Translations under genes and position numbers: made by a program
Notes under the pieces: generated by a model
Databases searched by the model: none
What the model was told of the DNA's origin: nothing
The model's input: the letters and a program-made list of their open reading frames with translations, nothing else
From: Ketobacter sp.
GTDB lineage: Bacteria > Pseudomonadota > Gammaproteobacteria > Pseudomonadales > Ketobacteraceae
Length of the DNA stretch: 64,000 nucleotides
Assembly: GCF_003671495.1 (NCBI RefSeq)
Contig: NZ_RCHN01000045.1
Location: 124,001-188,000, forward strand
Direction: 5' to 3'
In this document: positions 1 through 8,112 of the stretch, in pieces
Layout: each line of letters opens with the position of its first letter
How positions within the stretch are numbered: the stretch's first letter is position 1

Positions 1-376
1 CGGCATCAATCGCCATGTTTAAATGGGTGCCGTTATAGCTGGTGGAAGGGGATGAACCCAGCAGGCTGGCCACTCCCATATCAATCTTGTCGTCTTTATC
101 AATAGCAGTGGTGTTGGTTTTGGATGATACCGTGCGCTCATCCAGGTACAGGGTGATGATGTCGCCAATGCGGCGGGCCCGCTTGTCTTCCCACAGGCTG
201 ATCCCGGCCCCACTGGCATAAATGGAGCCAGTGGCACGCTCTCCTTCCGGTTGCGATACCGGCATTACCGGAGAATAACGGGCGTCGCCAGGCTTGGGTT
301 GCGGTGCGGTTGCGCATCCGCAAATCAGTACCGACGTCAGCATCCACAAGGAAACGGGGTTGATCAGCCGAGTCAT
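1..376 (-). CDS. flgH: Flagellar L-ring lipoprotein FlgH, 5' part only
   Basis: N-terminal 125 codons of the outer-membrane L-ring protein, which with FlgI forms the bushing around the flagellar rod; the gene runs off the left edge of the window. It starts at the ATG complementary to 374-376. The first 21 residues form a lipoprotein signal: basic start, hydrophobic stretch, then Cys21 in an Ile-Cys-Gly-Cys lipobox, so Cys21 would be lipidated. The mature part carries the FlgH-typical region beginning ITLYLDERTVSSKTNT. It is the last visible gene of the minus-strand rod/hook operon, 19 bp after the flgG stop. The product name is secure; the C-terminus is not visible. Confidence 0.93.
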   Translation of the reverse strand, partial: MTRLINPVSLWMLTSVLICGCATAPQPKPGDARYSPVMPVSQPEGERATGSIYASGAGISLWEDKRARRIGDIITLYLDERTVSSKTNTTAIDKDDKIDMGVASLLGSSPSTSYNGTHLNMAIDA

Positions 377-395
377 GATTGTCTCCAACACACAA

Positions 396-1181
396 TTACA
401 GTTGCTGCCCGATGAACTGCAGCATCTGGTCCACAGTGGAAATGACTTTTGAATTCATTTCATAGGCTCGCTGGGTTTCGATCATATTGACCATCTCTTC
501 CACCACGTTCACGTTGGAGCTTTCCAAGGCGCCCTGAATGATGGGCCCCAGGCCATTTTGCCCAGGTTCACCCTGGGTAGGCGCACCGCTGGCCACCGTC
601 TCGCGGAACAGGTTTGAGCCCATGGCCTCCAATCCCGCCGGATTGATAAAATCCGCCAACTGCACGTTACCGATCTGGGTGGCGTCTCCGGTTTGCGCGT
701 CCACCGCAGTCACCACACCGTCAGTGCCGATGGAAATATTCTGAAAGCCTTCCGGAACCGTAATGCCGGGCTCCAAAGGAAAGCCACCGGACGTCACCAC
801 CTGGCCGGTGGAATCCACCTGAAATTGTCCATCACGGGTGTAATGGATGGAGCCATCCGGCATCAGAATCTGAAAAAATCCGCGACCATTGATCGCCATA
901 TCCAGACCCTGATCCGTCACCTCGATATTGCCCATAGTGAATTCTTTCTGCGTCGCCACCATACGCACACCGGTACCCAACTGTAATCCGGAGGGCAACT
1001 CGGTATTCTGGGAGGACTGCCCCCCCGGTTGACGGTTGATCTGGTAGAGCAAATCCTGAAAGACCGCACGATCCCGCTTGAACCCGGTGGTGCTGACGTT
1101 GGCCAGGTTGTTGGAGATGGTTTTCAGCCGGGTATCCTGTGCGCTCAACCCGGTTTTGCTTACCCAAAGAGATGCGTGCAT
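396..1181 (-). CDS. flgG: Flagellar distal rod protein FlgG
   Basis: 261 aa, the normal FlgG length. FlgG forms the distal rod of the flagellar basal body and is exported by the flagellar type III system without a cleaved signal. The N-terminus has the rod/hook family motif (SNNLANVSTTGFKRDRA at about residues 24-40). The C-terminus has the conserved coiled region ESSNVNVVEEMVNMIETQRAYE, which co-folds with the N-terminal helix. A GGAG Shine-Dalgarno lies about 9 nt before the ATG. It sits between flgF and flgH in the usual order. A 95-bp gap separates it from flgF. Confidence 0.97.
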   Translation of the reverse strand: MHASLWVSKTGLSAQDTRLKTISNNLANVSTTGFKRDRAVFQDLLYQINRQPGGQSSQNTELPSGLQLGTGVRMVATQKEFTMGNIEVTDQGLDMAINGRGFFQILMPDGSIHYTRDGQFQVDSTGQVVTSGGFPLEPGITVPEGFQNISIGTDGVVTAVDAQTGDATQIGNVQLADFINPAGLEAMGSNLFRETVASGAPTQGEPGQNGLGPIIQGALESSNVNVVEEMVNMIETQRAYEMNSKVISTVDQMLQFIGQQL

Positions 1182-1276
1182 GTTTCACTACTCCGTTTTG
1201 CCTGGCAACCCACTGCCACATTAAGGAAGAGGATTGCCGTTCTGATTACGCTACTGACGTTAAATCGTCGCTTTAC

Positions 1277-2014
1277 CTAGTTCTGCATGATCCGTGCCGA
1301 GGCCTCGTCCATTTCTTTGGCGGCCTGCATCATCTTCACGTTCATTTCGTACAGGCGTGCGTGAGAGATGATGGCGGTCATTTCATTGACCGGGTTCACG
1401 TTGGAGCCTTCCAACATGCCATTCACCACTTGCACTTCCGGATCGGATTGCAACTCACCGCCACCCTTCAAGCGAAACAGGCCGTCTTCACCTTTTTCCA
1501 TTTCACTGGCGGGTGGATTGACCAGCTTGAGTCGGGCAACTTGCGTCAGCGACAATGCGTCCTCCCCCAGTCCCGTAATGGACAGGGTGCCGTCCACACC
1601 CACCACCAGTTTTTCGTATTCAGGCAGTACCAACGGACCACCATCACTCATGATGGGTAATCCGGTCCCCGTAGTAACGGCACCGGTGACATCCCGTTTC
1701 AGATCACCGGCGCGGGTATAAGCTTCAGACCCGTCCGGCATCTGCACCGCAAACCAGCCATTGCCTTTGATTGCCAGGTCCAGGTCTCGGGCGGTCTCCA
1801 TATACGTTCCGTTACTGGTGTCAGTGCCTGGTCGCTCACTCATGGCATAGGCGCGCGATGGATAATGCTCGCCAAACACCGACATGCTGCGATACTGGTG
1901 AAAATCTGCTTTGAACCCGGTGGTGGATACGTTCGCCAAGTTGTTGGCCCTCAGCCGTTGCGCATCCAGGGCCTCTTTGGCCCCGGTCATTGAGATATAG
2001 AGAAACTTGTCCAT
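1277..2014 (-). CDS. flgF: Flagellar proximal rod protein FlgF
   Basis: 245 aa, the usual FlgF length; it builds the proximal rod of the flagellar basal body. The N-terminal motif RANNLANVSTTGFKADFHQ and the C-terminal segment LEGSNVNPVNEMTAIISHARLYE identify the rod/hook family, and the start MDKFLYISMTGAKEAL is typical of FlgF rather than FlgG. It is preceded by a 230-bp gap that holds the flgE terminator, a 12-bp tandem repeat and a sigma-54 promoter. A second flagellar transcription unit (flgFGH...) therefore probably begins here. Confidence 0.96.
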   Translation of the reverse strand: MDKFLYISMTGAKEALDAQRLRANNLANVSTTGFKADFHQYRSMSVFGEHYPSRAYAMSERPGTDTSNGTYMETARDLDLAIKGNGWFAVQMPDGSEAYTRAGDLKRDVTGAVTTGTGLPIMSDGGPLVLPEYEKLVVGVDGTLSITGLGEDALSLTQVARLKLVNPPASEMEKGEDGLFRLKGGGELQSDPEVQVVNGMLEGSNVNPVNEMTAIISHARLYEMNVKMMQAAKEMDEASARIMQN

Positions 2015-2067
2015 AAAGCATTCCGCCGCGTCAAATACTCATCGTTTTTCATCAATAATTGATAAGT

Positions 2068-2083
2068 TGCAATTCACTTGCCA
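2068..2083 (-). promoter_or_regulatory. Sigma-54 (RpoN) promoter for flgF
   Basis: The minus strand reads TGGCAAGTGAATTGCA, matching the RpoN consensus TGGCAC-N5-TTGCW at every defined position except the sixth, with the obligatory GG/GC spacing. It lies 54 bp upstream of the flgF ATG, after the terminator that closes flgE. RpoN-dependent middle flagellar promoters are the rule in Pseudomonas and Vibrio, which fits. The element is formed by the last two units of a 12-bp tandem repeat. Confidence 0.75.
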
Positions 2084-2115
2084 ATTCACTAGCTAAGTCA
2101 CTAGCCAAGTCACTT
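2068..2115. repeat. Four tandem 12-bp repeats overlapping the flgF promoter
   Basis: On the minus strand four consecutive 12-mers follow each other without spacer: AAGTGACTTGGC, TAGTGACTTAGC, TAGTGAATTGGC, AAGTGAATTGCA. They occupy 2115-2104, 2103-2092, 2091-2080 and 2079-2068. Adjacent units differ at one to three positions. The TTGGC end of unit 3 supplies the -24 element and the TTGCA end of unit 4 the -12 element of the sigma-54 promoter. The array is in the flgE-flgF intergenic gap, not in a gene. Confidence 0.85.
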
Positions 2116-2201
2116 TTCTATTCTGCTCCCGATTCATCTAACTATTCAGTCACCAACTCAACCAGTAATACCAACGCTGACGCACTACCCTTTTTCCAGG
2201 C

Positions 2202-2229
2202 AAAAAAAATCCCCGCGTGGCGGGGATTT
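2202..2229 (-). terminator. Rho-independent terminator after flgE
   Basis: A perfect 10-bp stem (2207-2216 with 2220-2229) closes a 3-nt loop. On the minus strand it is followed at once by a run of T residues (complement of 2202-2208). It lies 16 bp past the flgE stop and should end the flgBCDE transcript ahead of the flgF promoter. Confidence 0.92.
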
Positions 2230-2244
2230 CTGCTCGGCTTAGGC

Positions 2245-3582
2245 TTATCGAATCTGGATAATGGTCTGGGTTACTGCATTGGACGTCTCGATGGACTTTG
2301 CGTTGGCCTGGAAGTTACGCTGCGACGTAATCAACGTCACCAGCTCCTTGGTCAGGTCAATGTTCGAGGTTTCCAGAGCCCCGGACTGGATCAAACCAAA
2401 GCTGGAGGTTCCCGCCTCTCCGGGAATCGGCTCCCCTGACTGGGTGGAGGAACGCCAGGTGGTATTGCCCACCTGCAACAACCCCTGCGGGTTGGAGAAA
2501 CGCGCTAACGCCACCTTGCCCACCGCGGTGGTTTGACCATTGGAATAAGTAGCCTGGATCACACCCTGATCATCCACACTCAATCCAGTCAGGCGGCCGA
2601 TGGTGAAACCGTCCTGGGAAAGCGAGGATACCGAAAAAGGCGATGCAAACTGGGTCGGTGTATTGCCGGCAAAATCAAAGTAAACCTGTTGCGTCGTATC
2701 TGCACCATTAGTCAGGAATGAAAATTGATCGGTATAAATTCCGGACACGGGATCGGTCCCCTGGAACACACCCTGGGAGTCAAAAGACAGCACACCATAG
2801 GCAATGCCGCCGGCGTTCACCTCTGGACTCAGGGCACCGCCCACACCGTCATAAACGTCCACAATATTCTGAGTTCCGGTGTCGTCAGTTACCGTCAAAA
2901 ACACGCCCCAGGTATTCTGAAAACCACTGGCACCCAGGTTGGGCTCCTTGACAAAATACGCGGTAGCAATGTGGGAATCACCCAGACTGTCGTACAGCGT
3001 GATGGAGGTGGAAGCAGAATACGTATTGGAGTCCGTGGGATCAAAAGCATCCACGCTGATGTTGGCGGCATTGGCCGGCAAATTGACACCGATCTCCACT
3101 TCAGCGGTGGCCTGCGGTGCACCTGCGGTGTCCGGCAATTGCAAAGGAGTGGTGCTGGAAAGTGCGGTAGCCGTCACCGAACCGTCGTCATTTACCGGGA
3201 ACACTTGTAGATACTGGTTAGCGGAATTCACCACAAACCCGTTTTCATCCACGCCGAAATTTCCAGCCCGGGTATAGACCCGCTCCTGGCTGATCTGATC
3301 AGGAGACAGCACAAAGAAGCCTTCGCCGCTGATGGCCAGGTCCAATGCCTGCGACGTGAAATCCAGGTTACCCTGATCAAACAACTGCTGAACCTGTTGC
3401 AGCAACACACCATTACCGATGGCCGTGTCACTGTTTCCAAAAGCCGAATTGGCATAGATGTCACCAAATGCCGTGCGCGACCCTTTGAACCCCGTGGTCT
3501 CCACGTTCGCAATGTTGTTGCTGGTGACATCCAGTTGCGCTTGCGCCGCATTCAAACCACTTAACGCAATATTAAAACCCAT
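2245..3582 (-). CDS. flgE: Flagellar hook protein FlgE
   Basis: 445 aa, somewhat longer than the 402 aa of E. coli, as expected since the outer D2/D3 domains vary. FlgE polymerises into the hook, the universal joint between rod and filament. Conserved ends: N-terminal SNNIANVETTGFKGSRT (about residues 22-38) and the C-terminal GALETSNIDLTKELVTLITSQRNFQANAKSIETS block. The middle is rich in Asn, Thr, Ser and Gly, as expected for surface-exposed hook domains. An AGGAG ribosome binding site lies before the ATG, and flgD ends 15 bp upstream. Confidence 0.97.
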   Translation of the reverse strand: MGFNIALSGLNAAQAQLDVTSNNIANVETTGFKGSRTAFGDIYANSAFGNSDTAIGNGVLLQQVQQLFDQGNLDFTSQALDLAISGEGFFVLSPDQISQERVYTRAGNFGVDENGFVVNSANQYLQVFPVNDDGSVTATALSSTTPLQLPDTAGAPQATAEVEIGVNLPANAANISVDAFDPTDSNTYSASTSITLYDSLGDSHIATAYFVKEPNLGASGFQNTWGVFLTVTDDTGTQNIVDVYDGVGGALSPEVNAGGIAYGVLSFDSQGVFQGTDPVSGIYTDQFSFLTNGADTTQQVYFDFAGNTPTQFASPFSVSSLSQDGFTIGRLTGLSVDDQGVIQATYSNGQTTAVGKVALARFSNPQGLLQVGNTTWRSSTQSGEPIPGEAGTSSFGLIQSGALETSNIDLTKELVTLITSQRNFQANAKSIETSNAVTQTIIQIR

Positions 3583-3597
3583 GACTTTCTCCTGCTA

Positions 3598-4278
3598 TCA
3601 TCGCACTTCTTGAATTTCAGTGGACTCAACCTGACCAATGCCATTCAGGTTAAGCAACATACCGCCCTGGTTGTCCACAATACTCACGCTGTTGACGCGG
3701 CTGTATATACTGGTCACCAATGCTTCGTTTTCTCCAGAGAGCGAGCCCTCGATGGAGATTGAATACAACCCTTCCGGCAACGCCTGACCCACATTATTGG
3801 TGCCATCCCAACTGAAGGGGGTCTCTGCGCTGCCGATATTGCCCAGATCCCGATTCGCTACCACCTGCCCGCTGGCATCTTTCACAATCATCATGACATC
3901 ACCAGAAGCCTGACCGGCTTCAATAGTACCGTTGATGGTGCCACCGGTTTCCAGATAACCCACCTGGCCGCTCACCAACACCTCACGCCCGACCAAAGCC
4001 GTCGCCTGCAAAGCCTGGCTGGAACGGTACACAGAGCCAATGTCTTCCACTGTACTCGCCAGGTTCTGGATGCCCTCCAGGGAACTGAACTGCGCCAGCT
4101 GGGCGACGAAATCCGTCTGATCAGTGGGCTTAAGGGGATCCTGGTTTTCAATCTGGGCCAACAGCAACCGCATGAACATGTCCTTATCTGCGGCCGCCTG
4201 GGATTTCTCGGTTTCTGATTTGTTGCGGATCGAGAGATCACTCAGAACATTGTTTGCGTCTACACCTGTGACTGCCAT
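3598..4278 (-). CDS. flgD: Flagellar hook assembly (capping) protein FlgD
   Basis: 226 aa, normal length. FlgD is the temporary scaffold cap at the tip of the growing hook. The diagnostic N-terminal stretch DMFMRLLLAQIENQDPLKPTD (about residues 33-53), followed by QTDFVAQLAQFSSLEGI, is present. The C-terminal half has the FlgD beta-sandwich (FlgD-Ig and Tudor-like region: FSWDGTNNVGQALPEGLYS). The ATG is preceded by a GGGGAGGGG purine block. It is tightly packed between flgC and flgE in an operon. Confidence 0.96.
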   Translation of the reverse strand: MAVTGVDANNVLSDLSIRNKSETEKSQAAADKDMFMRLLLAQIENQDPLKPTDQTDFVAQLAQFSSLEGIQNLASTVEDIGSVYRSSQALQATALVGREVLVSGQVGYLETGGTINGTIEAGQASGDVMMIVKDASGQVVANRDLGNIGSAETPFSWDGTNNVGQALPEGLYSISIEGSLSGENEALVTSIYSRVNSVSIVDNQGGMLLNLNGIGQVESTEIQEVR

Positions 4279-4294
4279 GATTCAGCCCCTCCCC

Positions 4295-4738
4295 TTAACG
4301 ACCCAGACTCAGCACTTGCTGCATCATGGTCTTAGCCGAGCTCATCACGTCGACGTTGGTTTGAAAGGCCCGCGATGCACTGATCATGTTGGCCATCTCT
4401 TCAACGACATTGACGTTGGGATACGCCACATAACCATTGTCATCAGCCATAGGGTGGTCCGGTTCATAGCGCATTTGCAAAGGCGCATCGCTCTCCACAA
4501 TGCCCTGCACCATCACGCCGCCACCGGCATCCATTTGCCGGGCACTGAAGTCGAATGGTTGATTGGACATCGCTGCCTGCAGTTGCGCCTTGAAGATCGG
4601 CTCCCTGGCCCGATAGGTTTCATCCATATTGCTGCTGACGCTTTCAGCGTTGGCAATATTCGAACTGACGGTGTTCAGGCGCGTGGTTTGGGCACTCATC
4701 CCACTGCCGGCAATATCAAACACGTTCATTAAAGACAT
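4295..4738 (-). CDS. flgC: Flagellar proximal rod protein FlgC
   Basis: 147 aa. FlgC is a proximal rod subunit of the basal body. The N-terminal TRLNTVSSNIANAESVSS and the C-terminal block NVNVVEEMANMISASRAFQTNVDVMSSAKTM are characteristic. The ATG is 2 bp after the flgB stop codon, and the Shine-Dalgarno GGAG lies inside the flgB 3' end, so translation is probably coupled. Confidence 0.97.
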   Translation of the reverse strand: MSLMNVFDIAGSGMSAQTTRLNTVSSNIANAESVSSNMDETYRAREPIFKAQLQAAMSNQPFDFSARQMDAGGGVMVQGIVESDAPLQMRYEPDHPMADDNGYVAYPNVNVVEEMANMISASRAFQTNVDVMSSAKTMMQQVLSLGR

Positions 4739-4740
4739 GA

Positions 4741-5145
4741 TTATTCTCCTCTGATGGCCGACATCAGCGACTTGATCTTGCCATTGAGAAATTCAAAGGC
4801 CGCCTGGTATTCCATGGTGTTGCGCACAAATTCGGTTTTTTCCAACTGGGCATCCACGGTGTTGCCATCAATGGCGGGGTTGGTGGGGTTGCGGAATTTC
4901 AGGCCGGTGATGGTGTCAGCCTGGGAAACCGAGAGGAAGTGTTTGTCGTCCGATGCAGACACCGGCACCATCTCTGTCCCCTCGCCCATTCTGGCTTTCA
5001 GCATCTGCTGAAAATCCAGATCCCGGGCCTGGTATCCCGGGGTGTCCGCATTTGCGATATTGTTGGCCAGCACATTGGCCCGCTGCGAACGCAACTCCAG
5101 CGCATGCTGGTAGAGTCCGATGTGTTTATCAATGCTGATCGCCAT
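4741..5145 (-). CDS. flgB: Flagellar proximal rod protein FlgB
   Basis: 134 aa, usual FlgB length. FlgB is one of the first rod subunits assembled on the MS ring/FliE. The N-terminal motif RANVLANNIANADTPGYQARDLDF and the C-terminal VRNTMEYQAAFEFLNGKIKSLMSAIRGE identify it. It is the first gene of the flgBCDE unit, preceded by a consensus sigma-54 promoter about 69 bp upstream and an AGAGGG ribosome binding site. Confidence 0.97.
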   Translation of the reverse strand: MAISIDKHIGLYQHALELRSQRANVLANNIANADTPGYQARDLDFQQMLKARMGEGTEMVPVSASDDKHFLSVSQADTITGLKFRNPTNPAIDGNTVDAQLEKTEFVRNTMEYQAAFEFLNGKIKSLMSAIRGE

Positions 5146-5213
5146 GCTGCCCTCTTACGCCTCTTTCCTCTGCGCCATTAAACCGGCAATGCAGATTTCG
5201 TTAGGAGCAATAA

Positions 5214-5229
5214 AGCAACCCTTGTGCCA
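5214..5229 (-). promoter_or_regulatory. Consensus sigma-54 promoter for the flgBCDE operon
   Basis: The minus strand reads TGGCACAAGGGTTGCT, a match at every defined position of TGGCAC-N5-TTGCW. It lies in the 179-bp cheR-flgB gap, about 69 bp before the flgB ATG. This predicts RpoN plus an FleQ/FlrC-type enhancer-binding activator for the rod-hook operon, with cheVR transcribed separately upstream. Confidence 0.9.
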
Positions 5230-5324
5230 TCAGAGATGATTCTTGTGAATTCAGGGTGTTAGAGGATTTCGGCAGGAACGGGAGGGGCCAGGGCGGCAAA
5301 CGCTTACCGAAGGCGGCAATGCCA

Positions 5325-6170
5325 CTACTTCTTAACGTACACCACCCCGGGGGAATAATACTGGATCTCGAACAAGTCGTTCAGGCCTTTGGGAGTTTCC
5401 GAGCCACCAAGAAACAGGTAGCCACCGGGCTTCAACACTCTATGGATGTTGGTGATGATCTGCAGTTGCAGCTCACTGGAGAAATAAATCAAGACGTTGC
5501 GGCAGAACACCACATCAAACTTGCCCAGAGTGGAAAAGTTTTCCTTCAAATTAATAGGGCGGAAGTCGATGCGGCGGCGAATTTCCGGTTTGATCTCCCA
5601 ACTGCCGTCCGCGGCGGCAACAAAGTGCTGATTCAGCCGCTCATCGCTCATCCCTCGCTTCAGGGCCAGCGGTTCATAAATCCCCTTACGGGCCTGATCC
5701 AGAACTCGGCTGGAAATATCCGTCGCCAACAACTTGATCGGCTTGTTCGCCAGGGAAAAATGACGGCGCCGCATCTCCTCCACACAGATAGAGATAGAGT
5801 AAGGCTCCTGCCCGGTGGAACAGGCCGCACACCAGATGGAAATATCGCCCGGGTTCTTCGCTAACTCCGGCAACAGGGTTTCCTGCAGATAAACGAAGGG
5901 ATGCCGATCACGAAACCATAACGTTTCGTTGGTGGTCATGGCGTCGATCACTTCCTGGCGCAGATTCCTGGCGCCGGGGCGATCAATCTCACGCACCAGC
6001 TCAGCCAACGATTGGATGCCCTGATCTTTCATCAGCTTACGCAGGCGACTGTCGATCAGGTAATTTTTATTATCACCCAGTAAAATCCCGCAGGCTTTCT
6101 CCAAATACTGGCGAAACTGGGCATATTCCCCCTGCTCAAAGCGGGAATTGTCGCGATTGGGAAATACCAT
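5325..6170 (-). CDS. cheR: Chemotaxis protein methyltransferase CheR
   Basis: 281 aa. CheR methylates glutamates of chemoreceptors using S-adenosylmethionine, the adaptation step of chemotaxis. An N-terminal helical CheR domain (about residues 10-75) precedes the SAM-binding domain. The SAM domain shows the family motifs TNETLWFRDRHPF, IWCAACSTGQEPYS (SAM loop, about residues 113-126), FDVVFCRNVLIYF and the C-terminal GGYLFLGGSE. It is 59 bp downstream of cheV on the same strand, the usual pairing upstream of flgB in Pseudomonas and Vibrio. Confidence 0.96.
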   Translation of the reverse strand: MVFPNRDNSRFEQGEYAQFRQYLEKACGILLGDNKNYLIDSRLRKLMKDQGIQSLAELVREIDRPGARNLRQEVIDAMTTNETLWFRDRHPFVYLQETLLPELAKNPGDISIWCAACSTGQEPYSISICVEEMRRRHFSLANKPIKLLATDISSRVLDQARKGIYEPLALKRGMSDERLNQHFVAAADGSWEIKPEIRRRIDFRPINLKENFSTLGKFDVVFCRNVLIYFSSELQLQIITNIHRVLKPGGYLFLGGSETPKGLNDLFEIQYYSPGVVYVKK

Positions 6171-6229
6171 ATCAGCCGTTGCTCATCCTTGAAGTCAGAT
6201 GGGGGCCCTTCGCAGCGAAGGCGCAGCCC

Positions 6230-7177
6230 CTAATCATTACGTTGCTCAAGCGCGTTGTTCACCCGCTCCTGAACAAGGTCTGCCAGTTTATCCGGTTTGA
6301 ACTTCGCCAAGAAATTGTCAGCCCCCACCCGTTTCACCATGGCCTCGTTGAACACCCCACTGAGGGAAGTGTGCAACAGCACATGCAGGTTTTGGGTTCT
6401 GGGGTCCTCCCGGATGGAGGCCGTCAGGGTATAACCATCCATTTCCGGCATCTCGATATCGGAAATCAGCATAATGTAACGGTCGGTGATGGCCTCCCCC
6501 GCTTCCACAATCTCGCGGATATGATCCAGCGCCTGCCGCCCATCGGCCACCACATGGGTTTTCACACCCACCTTTTCCACACAGCGTTTGATTTGTTTGC
6601 GCGCCACGCTGGAATCATCAGCGATCAACACCGCCAGGTCGCTGGTGCTGGCCCGATCCACCGTATCCTGGCGAATCACCTCGGCGGAGATCTCCTCCTG
6701 CATGGGGGACACTTCCGACAGGATTTTCTCCACATCGATGATTTCCACGATGCGATTGTCGACTTCCGTTACCGCCGTCAGATAATTGCCTTTGCCGGCA
6801 CCCTTCGGTGGTGGATGGATGTTTTCCCAGTTCAGGTTAACGATGCGTTCCACCGCCTTCACCAGAAAGCCCTGAATCGCCATATTGTATTCAGAGATAA
6901 TCACGAAGCAGTTCTCGATATCGTCCAGCGGTTCGTTACCCATCGCCAGATTCATATCCATCACCGAGATGGTGCCGCCACGGATGTGGGCAATCCCTCT
7001 CACCACAGGATTTCGCTGCGGTATCTCGGTCAGTTTCGGGCACTGCAGTACTTCGCGAACCTTGAAAACATTGATCCCGTAGATCTGGTCGTCACTCAAT
7101 CTGAAAAGCAACAACTCCAACCGGTTCTGACCCACCAGCTGCGTTCGTTGATCGACTGTATCCAGCACCCCGGCCAT
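6230..7177 (-). CDS. cheV: Chemotaxis coupling protein CheV (CheW-receiver fusion)
   Basis: 315 aa from the ATG complementary to 7175-7177, chosen over an upstream alternative because it follows GGAG at good spacing and gives the typical MAGVLDTVDQRTQLVGQN start. Residues about 15-160 form a CheW-like coupling domain linking receptors to CheA. Residues about 180-305 are a response-regulator receiver with the phosphoacceptor region LISDIEMPEMDG. It is divergent from flgA and is followed by cheR. A receiver fused to a coupling domain is thought to act as a phosphate sink or adaptation module. Confidence 0.95.
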   Translation of the reverse strand: MAGVLDTVDQRTQLVGQNRLELLLFRLSDDQIYGINVFKVREVLQCPKLTEIPQRNPVVRGIAHIRGGTISVMDMNLAMGNEPLDDIENCFVIISEYNMAIQGFLVKAVERIVNLNWENIHPPPKGAGKGNYLTAVTEVDNRIVEIIDVEKILSEVSPMQEEISAEVIRQDTVDRASTSDLAVLIADDSSVARKQIKRCVEKVGVKTHVVADGRQALDHIREIVEAGEAITDRYIMLISDIEMPEMDGYTLTASIREDPRTQNLHVLLHTSLSGVFNEAMVKRVGADNFLAKFKPDKLADLVQERVNNALEQRND

Positions 7178-7217
7178 ATAAAAACTCCGTGTTCGTACCT
7201 TACGGCATAACCTTTGC

Positions 7218-7247
7218 TTGATATTCAATGAACAGTCATTTTGTCAA
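7218..7247 (-). promoter_or_regulatory. Possible sigma-70 promoter for cheV
   Basis: The minus strand has a perfect -35 TTGACA (7242-7247) and a partial -10 TATCAA (7218-7223), separated by 18 bp and about 40 bp upstream of the cheV ATG. The weak -10 makes this tentative. The -35 lies within the spacer of the inverted repeat at 7231-7267, so a regulator bound there could control it. Confidence 0.4.
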
Positions 7248-7267
7248 TAAAGTGGCAGATGACTGTT
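7231..7267. repeat. Inverted repeat between cheV and flgA
   Basis: AACAGTCAT at 7231-7239 is repeated inverted as ATGACTGTT at 7259-7267, perfect 9-bp arms around 19 bp. The repeat lies between two divergent flagellar/chemotaxis units and covers the putative cheV -35. It looks like an operator for a dimeric regulator, but no matching consensus was recognised. Confidence 0.55.
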
Positions 7268-7333
7268 TTAACACACCATTCCTTCAGAATAGGTCAAAAC
7301 AGACAAATGAACAGCGAGCGACGAGAAATTATA

Positions 7334-8035
7334 ATGTCGATGCCAGTCCGGTTGATCATGGCCCTTCTGAGCCTGGTATTCACCAGTATTTCCCAGGCTG
7401 CGGCCACCGATATCCAGCAGCAGATCGACGAGGCAATTGAGCTGTACGTCACTGAATCCCATACCGGTCACTACCAGGATGTGGCGGTTGAAATCCAGCC
7501 CATTGATCCCCGCCTGCGCCTGGCAGCCTGTGGCCAGGCCCTGCAATTGCAGCATCGCCCCCGCAACCGCAGCACCGGCCGACTCACCTTCAAAGTCACC
7601 TGCGCCGGGCCGGACAGTTGGTCCATCCATGTGCCGGTCACCGTACAAGCCTTTGATCATGTGGTTATTTCCGATCTTCCCATCGCCAAAGGCACGCACC
7701 TGAGCCCATCGGATCTGCGCCTGGAGCTGGTGGATGTCTCCCTCCTCCACGGTGGCTATTTTCAATCCATGGCAGAGCTGGACGGCTTTGTGGCCAAACG
7801 CCCGATTCAGGCGGAACAGGTCATGACCCCGGCCCTGGTGGACCCGGCCAGAATGATCAACCGGGGCGAGAAGGTGATGATTGTGGCGGAAGGGCCGGGG
7901 CTCAGCATTCGTGCCACCGGATTGGCCATGGAGGACGGCGCCTATGGTGAATTGATCCGGGTGCGCAATACCAACTCCAACAAAGTGGTGGAAGGCAGGA
8001 TCACGGCACCGGGGCTGATTAAAGTCAGCCTGTAA
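7334..8035 (+). CDS. flgA: Flagellar P-ring assembly chaperone FlgA
   Basis: 233 aa from the ATG at 7334. This start gives a Sec signal peptide (MPVRLIMALLSLVFTSISQA), whereas the longer reading frame would add a non-hydrophobic extension. FlgA is a periplasmic chaperone for P-ring (FlgI) assembly. The C-terminal SAF/beta-clip domain is clear: FVAKRPIQAEQVMTPALV, INRGEKVMIVAEGPGLSI, and GELIRVRNTNSNKVVEGRI near the end. It is the first gene of flgA-flgM-flgN-ycgR and diverges from cheV. Confidence 0.94.
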   Translation: MSMPVRLIMALLSLVFTSISQAAATDIQQQIDEAIELYVTESHTGHYQDVAVEIQPIDPRLRLAACGQALQLQHRPRNRSTGRLTFKVTCAGPDSWSIHVPVTVQAFDHVVISDLPIAKGTHLSPSDLRLELVDVSLLHGGYFQSMAELDGFVAKRPIQAEQVMTPALVDPARMINRGEKVMIVAEGPGLSIRATGLAMEDGAYGELIRVRNTNSNKVVEGRITAPGLIKVSL

Positions 8036-8085
8036 GCGGCCGATAAACACAGTGGCACAAATGAAAATTTTGTGCATAAATAAAC

Positions 8086-8112
8086 TAAAGTTACTGCGGT
8101 ACCAGCCGATAT
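8086..8112 (+). promoter_or_regulatory. Sigma-28 (FliA) promoter for flgM
   Basis: TAAA (8086-8089), exactly 15 bp, then GCCGATAT (8105-8112), against the FliA consensus TAAA-N15-GCCGATAA: only the last base but one differs. It lies in the flgA-flgM gap, 40 bp before the flgM ATG at 8153. It makes flgM a late, FliA-dependent gene as well as part of the flgA unit, the classic feedback arrangement. Transcription would begin near 8119, which excludes a TTG start for flgM at 8114. Confidence 0.9.

Noticed and set aside
1202..1225. TGGCAG...TTGCC resembling a sigma-54 promoter before flgG
   Set aside because: The GG to GC distance is one base too short, and RpoN promoters do not tolerate that. 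flgG is more simply read from the flgF promoter.
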